Shown here piece after piece: positions 59,973-60,000 of a stretch of 60,000 nt of DNA (position 1 is its first letter; each line of letters begins with the position of its first letter). The notes below the pieces were generated by a model. That model was not told the origin of the DNA. It made no database searches and worked only from the letters and a program-made list of their open reading frames with translations. The DNA comes from Liolophura sinensis (Eukaryota; Mollusca; Polyplacophora; Chitonida; Chitonidae). The position numbers were made by a program, and so were the translations under genes. Where the stretch lies: assembly GCF_032854445.1 (NCBI RefSeq), contig NC_088295.1:20635385-20695384 (forward strand), in the 5' to 3' direction.

Positions 59973-60000
59973 GTTGATGACCTTTGGCAATGAAGTATTT

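Noticed and set aside
1-60000. Search for CRISPR arrays, operons, prophage or a bacterial gene cluster
   Set aside because: The DNA is clearly eukaryotic; the regular repeats are contiguous minisatellites without spacers.

Overview
This is a gene-poor stretch of an animal nuclear genome. It is A+T-rich, carries spliceosomal introns and short interspersed elements (SINEs) with target-site duplications, has many minisatellites, and shows no long open reading frames outside repeats. Two tRNA-derived SINE families have the look of elements common in molluscs and related lophotrochozoans: one ends in CAATCAAATAAATAAA, the other in a TCAC-type tail. A mollusc is the best guess, but no species can be named from the sequence alone.

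The only gene I can defend is at the right end, on the minus strand: the 3' end of a ZIP11-type zinc transporter (SLC39A11, GufA-like ZIP subfamily). Three consecutive coding exons (58442-58344, 57449-57291, 55118-55040) join in frame across two phase-2 introns and give the last 111 residues and the stop codon. Upstream exons must lie beyond position 60000. The introns hold a 48-bp minisatellite, a full-length SINE with a perfect target-site duplication, and a decayed SINE.

The other ~54 kb lies downstream of this gene and is filled mainly by repeats. 1.7-3.5 kb has SINEs and a foldback element. 4.86-9.03 kb is a cluster of three unrelated minisatellites (69 bp, 97 bp and ~24 bp units); the last shows a higher-order repeat of about 168-170 bp. 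16.3-16.8 kb is a degenerate array with a SINE tail inside it. 28.2-28.85 kb holds a SINE fragment and a third SINE family with an internal triplication. 31.8-32.8 kb is a degenerate 58-bp array. 39.08-39.69 kb is an exact 7 x 87-bp array open in one frame. 34.6-35.7, 46.4-48.2, 50.7-52.6 and 55.4-55.6 kb are SINE-rich. The remaining intervals look like unique non-coding DNA, with a few patches that could be regulatory.

I looked for a new multi-gene system and did not find one. What stands out is repeat biology: three SINE families sharing a 3' module, insertions with readable duplications (several truncated at insertion), a minisatellite with higher-order periodicity, and a strong excess of the palindrome TACATGTA.
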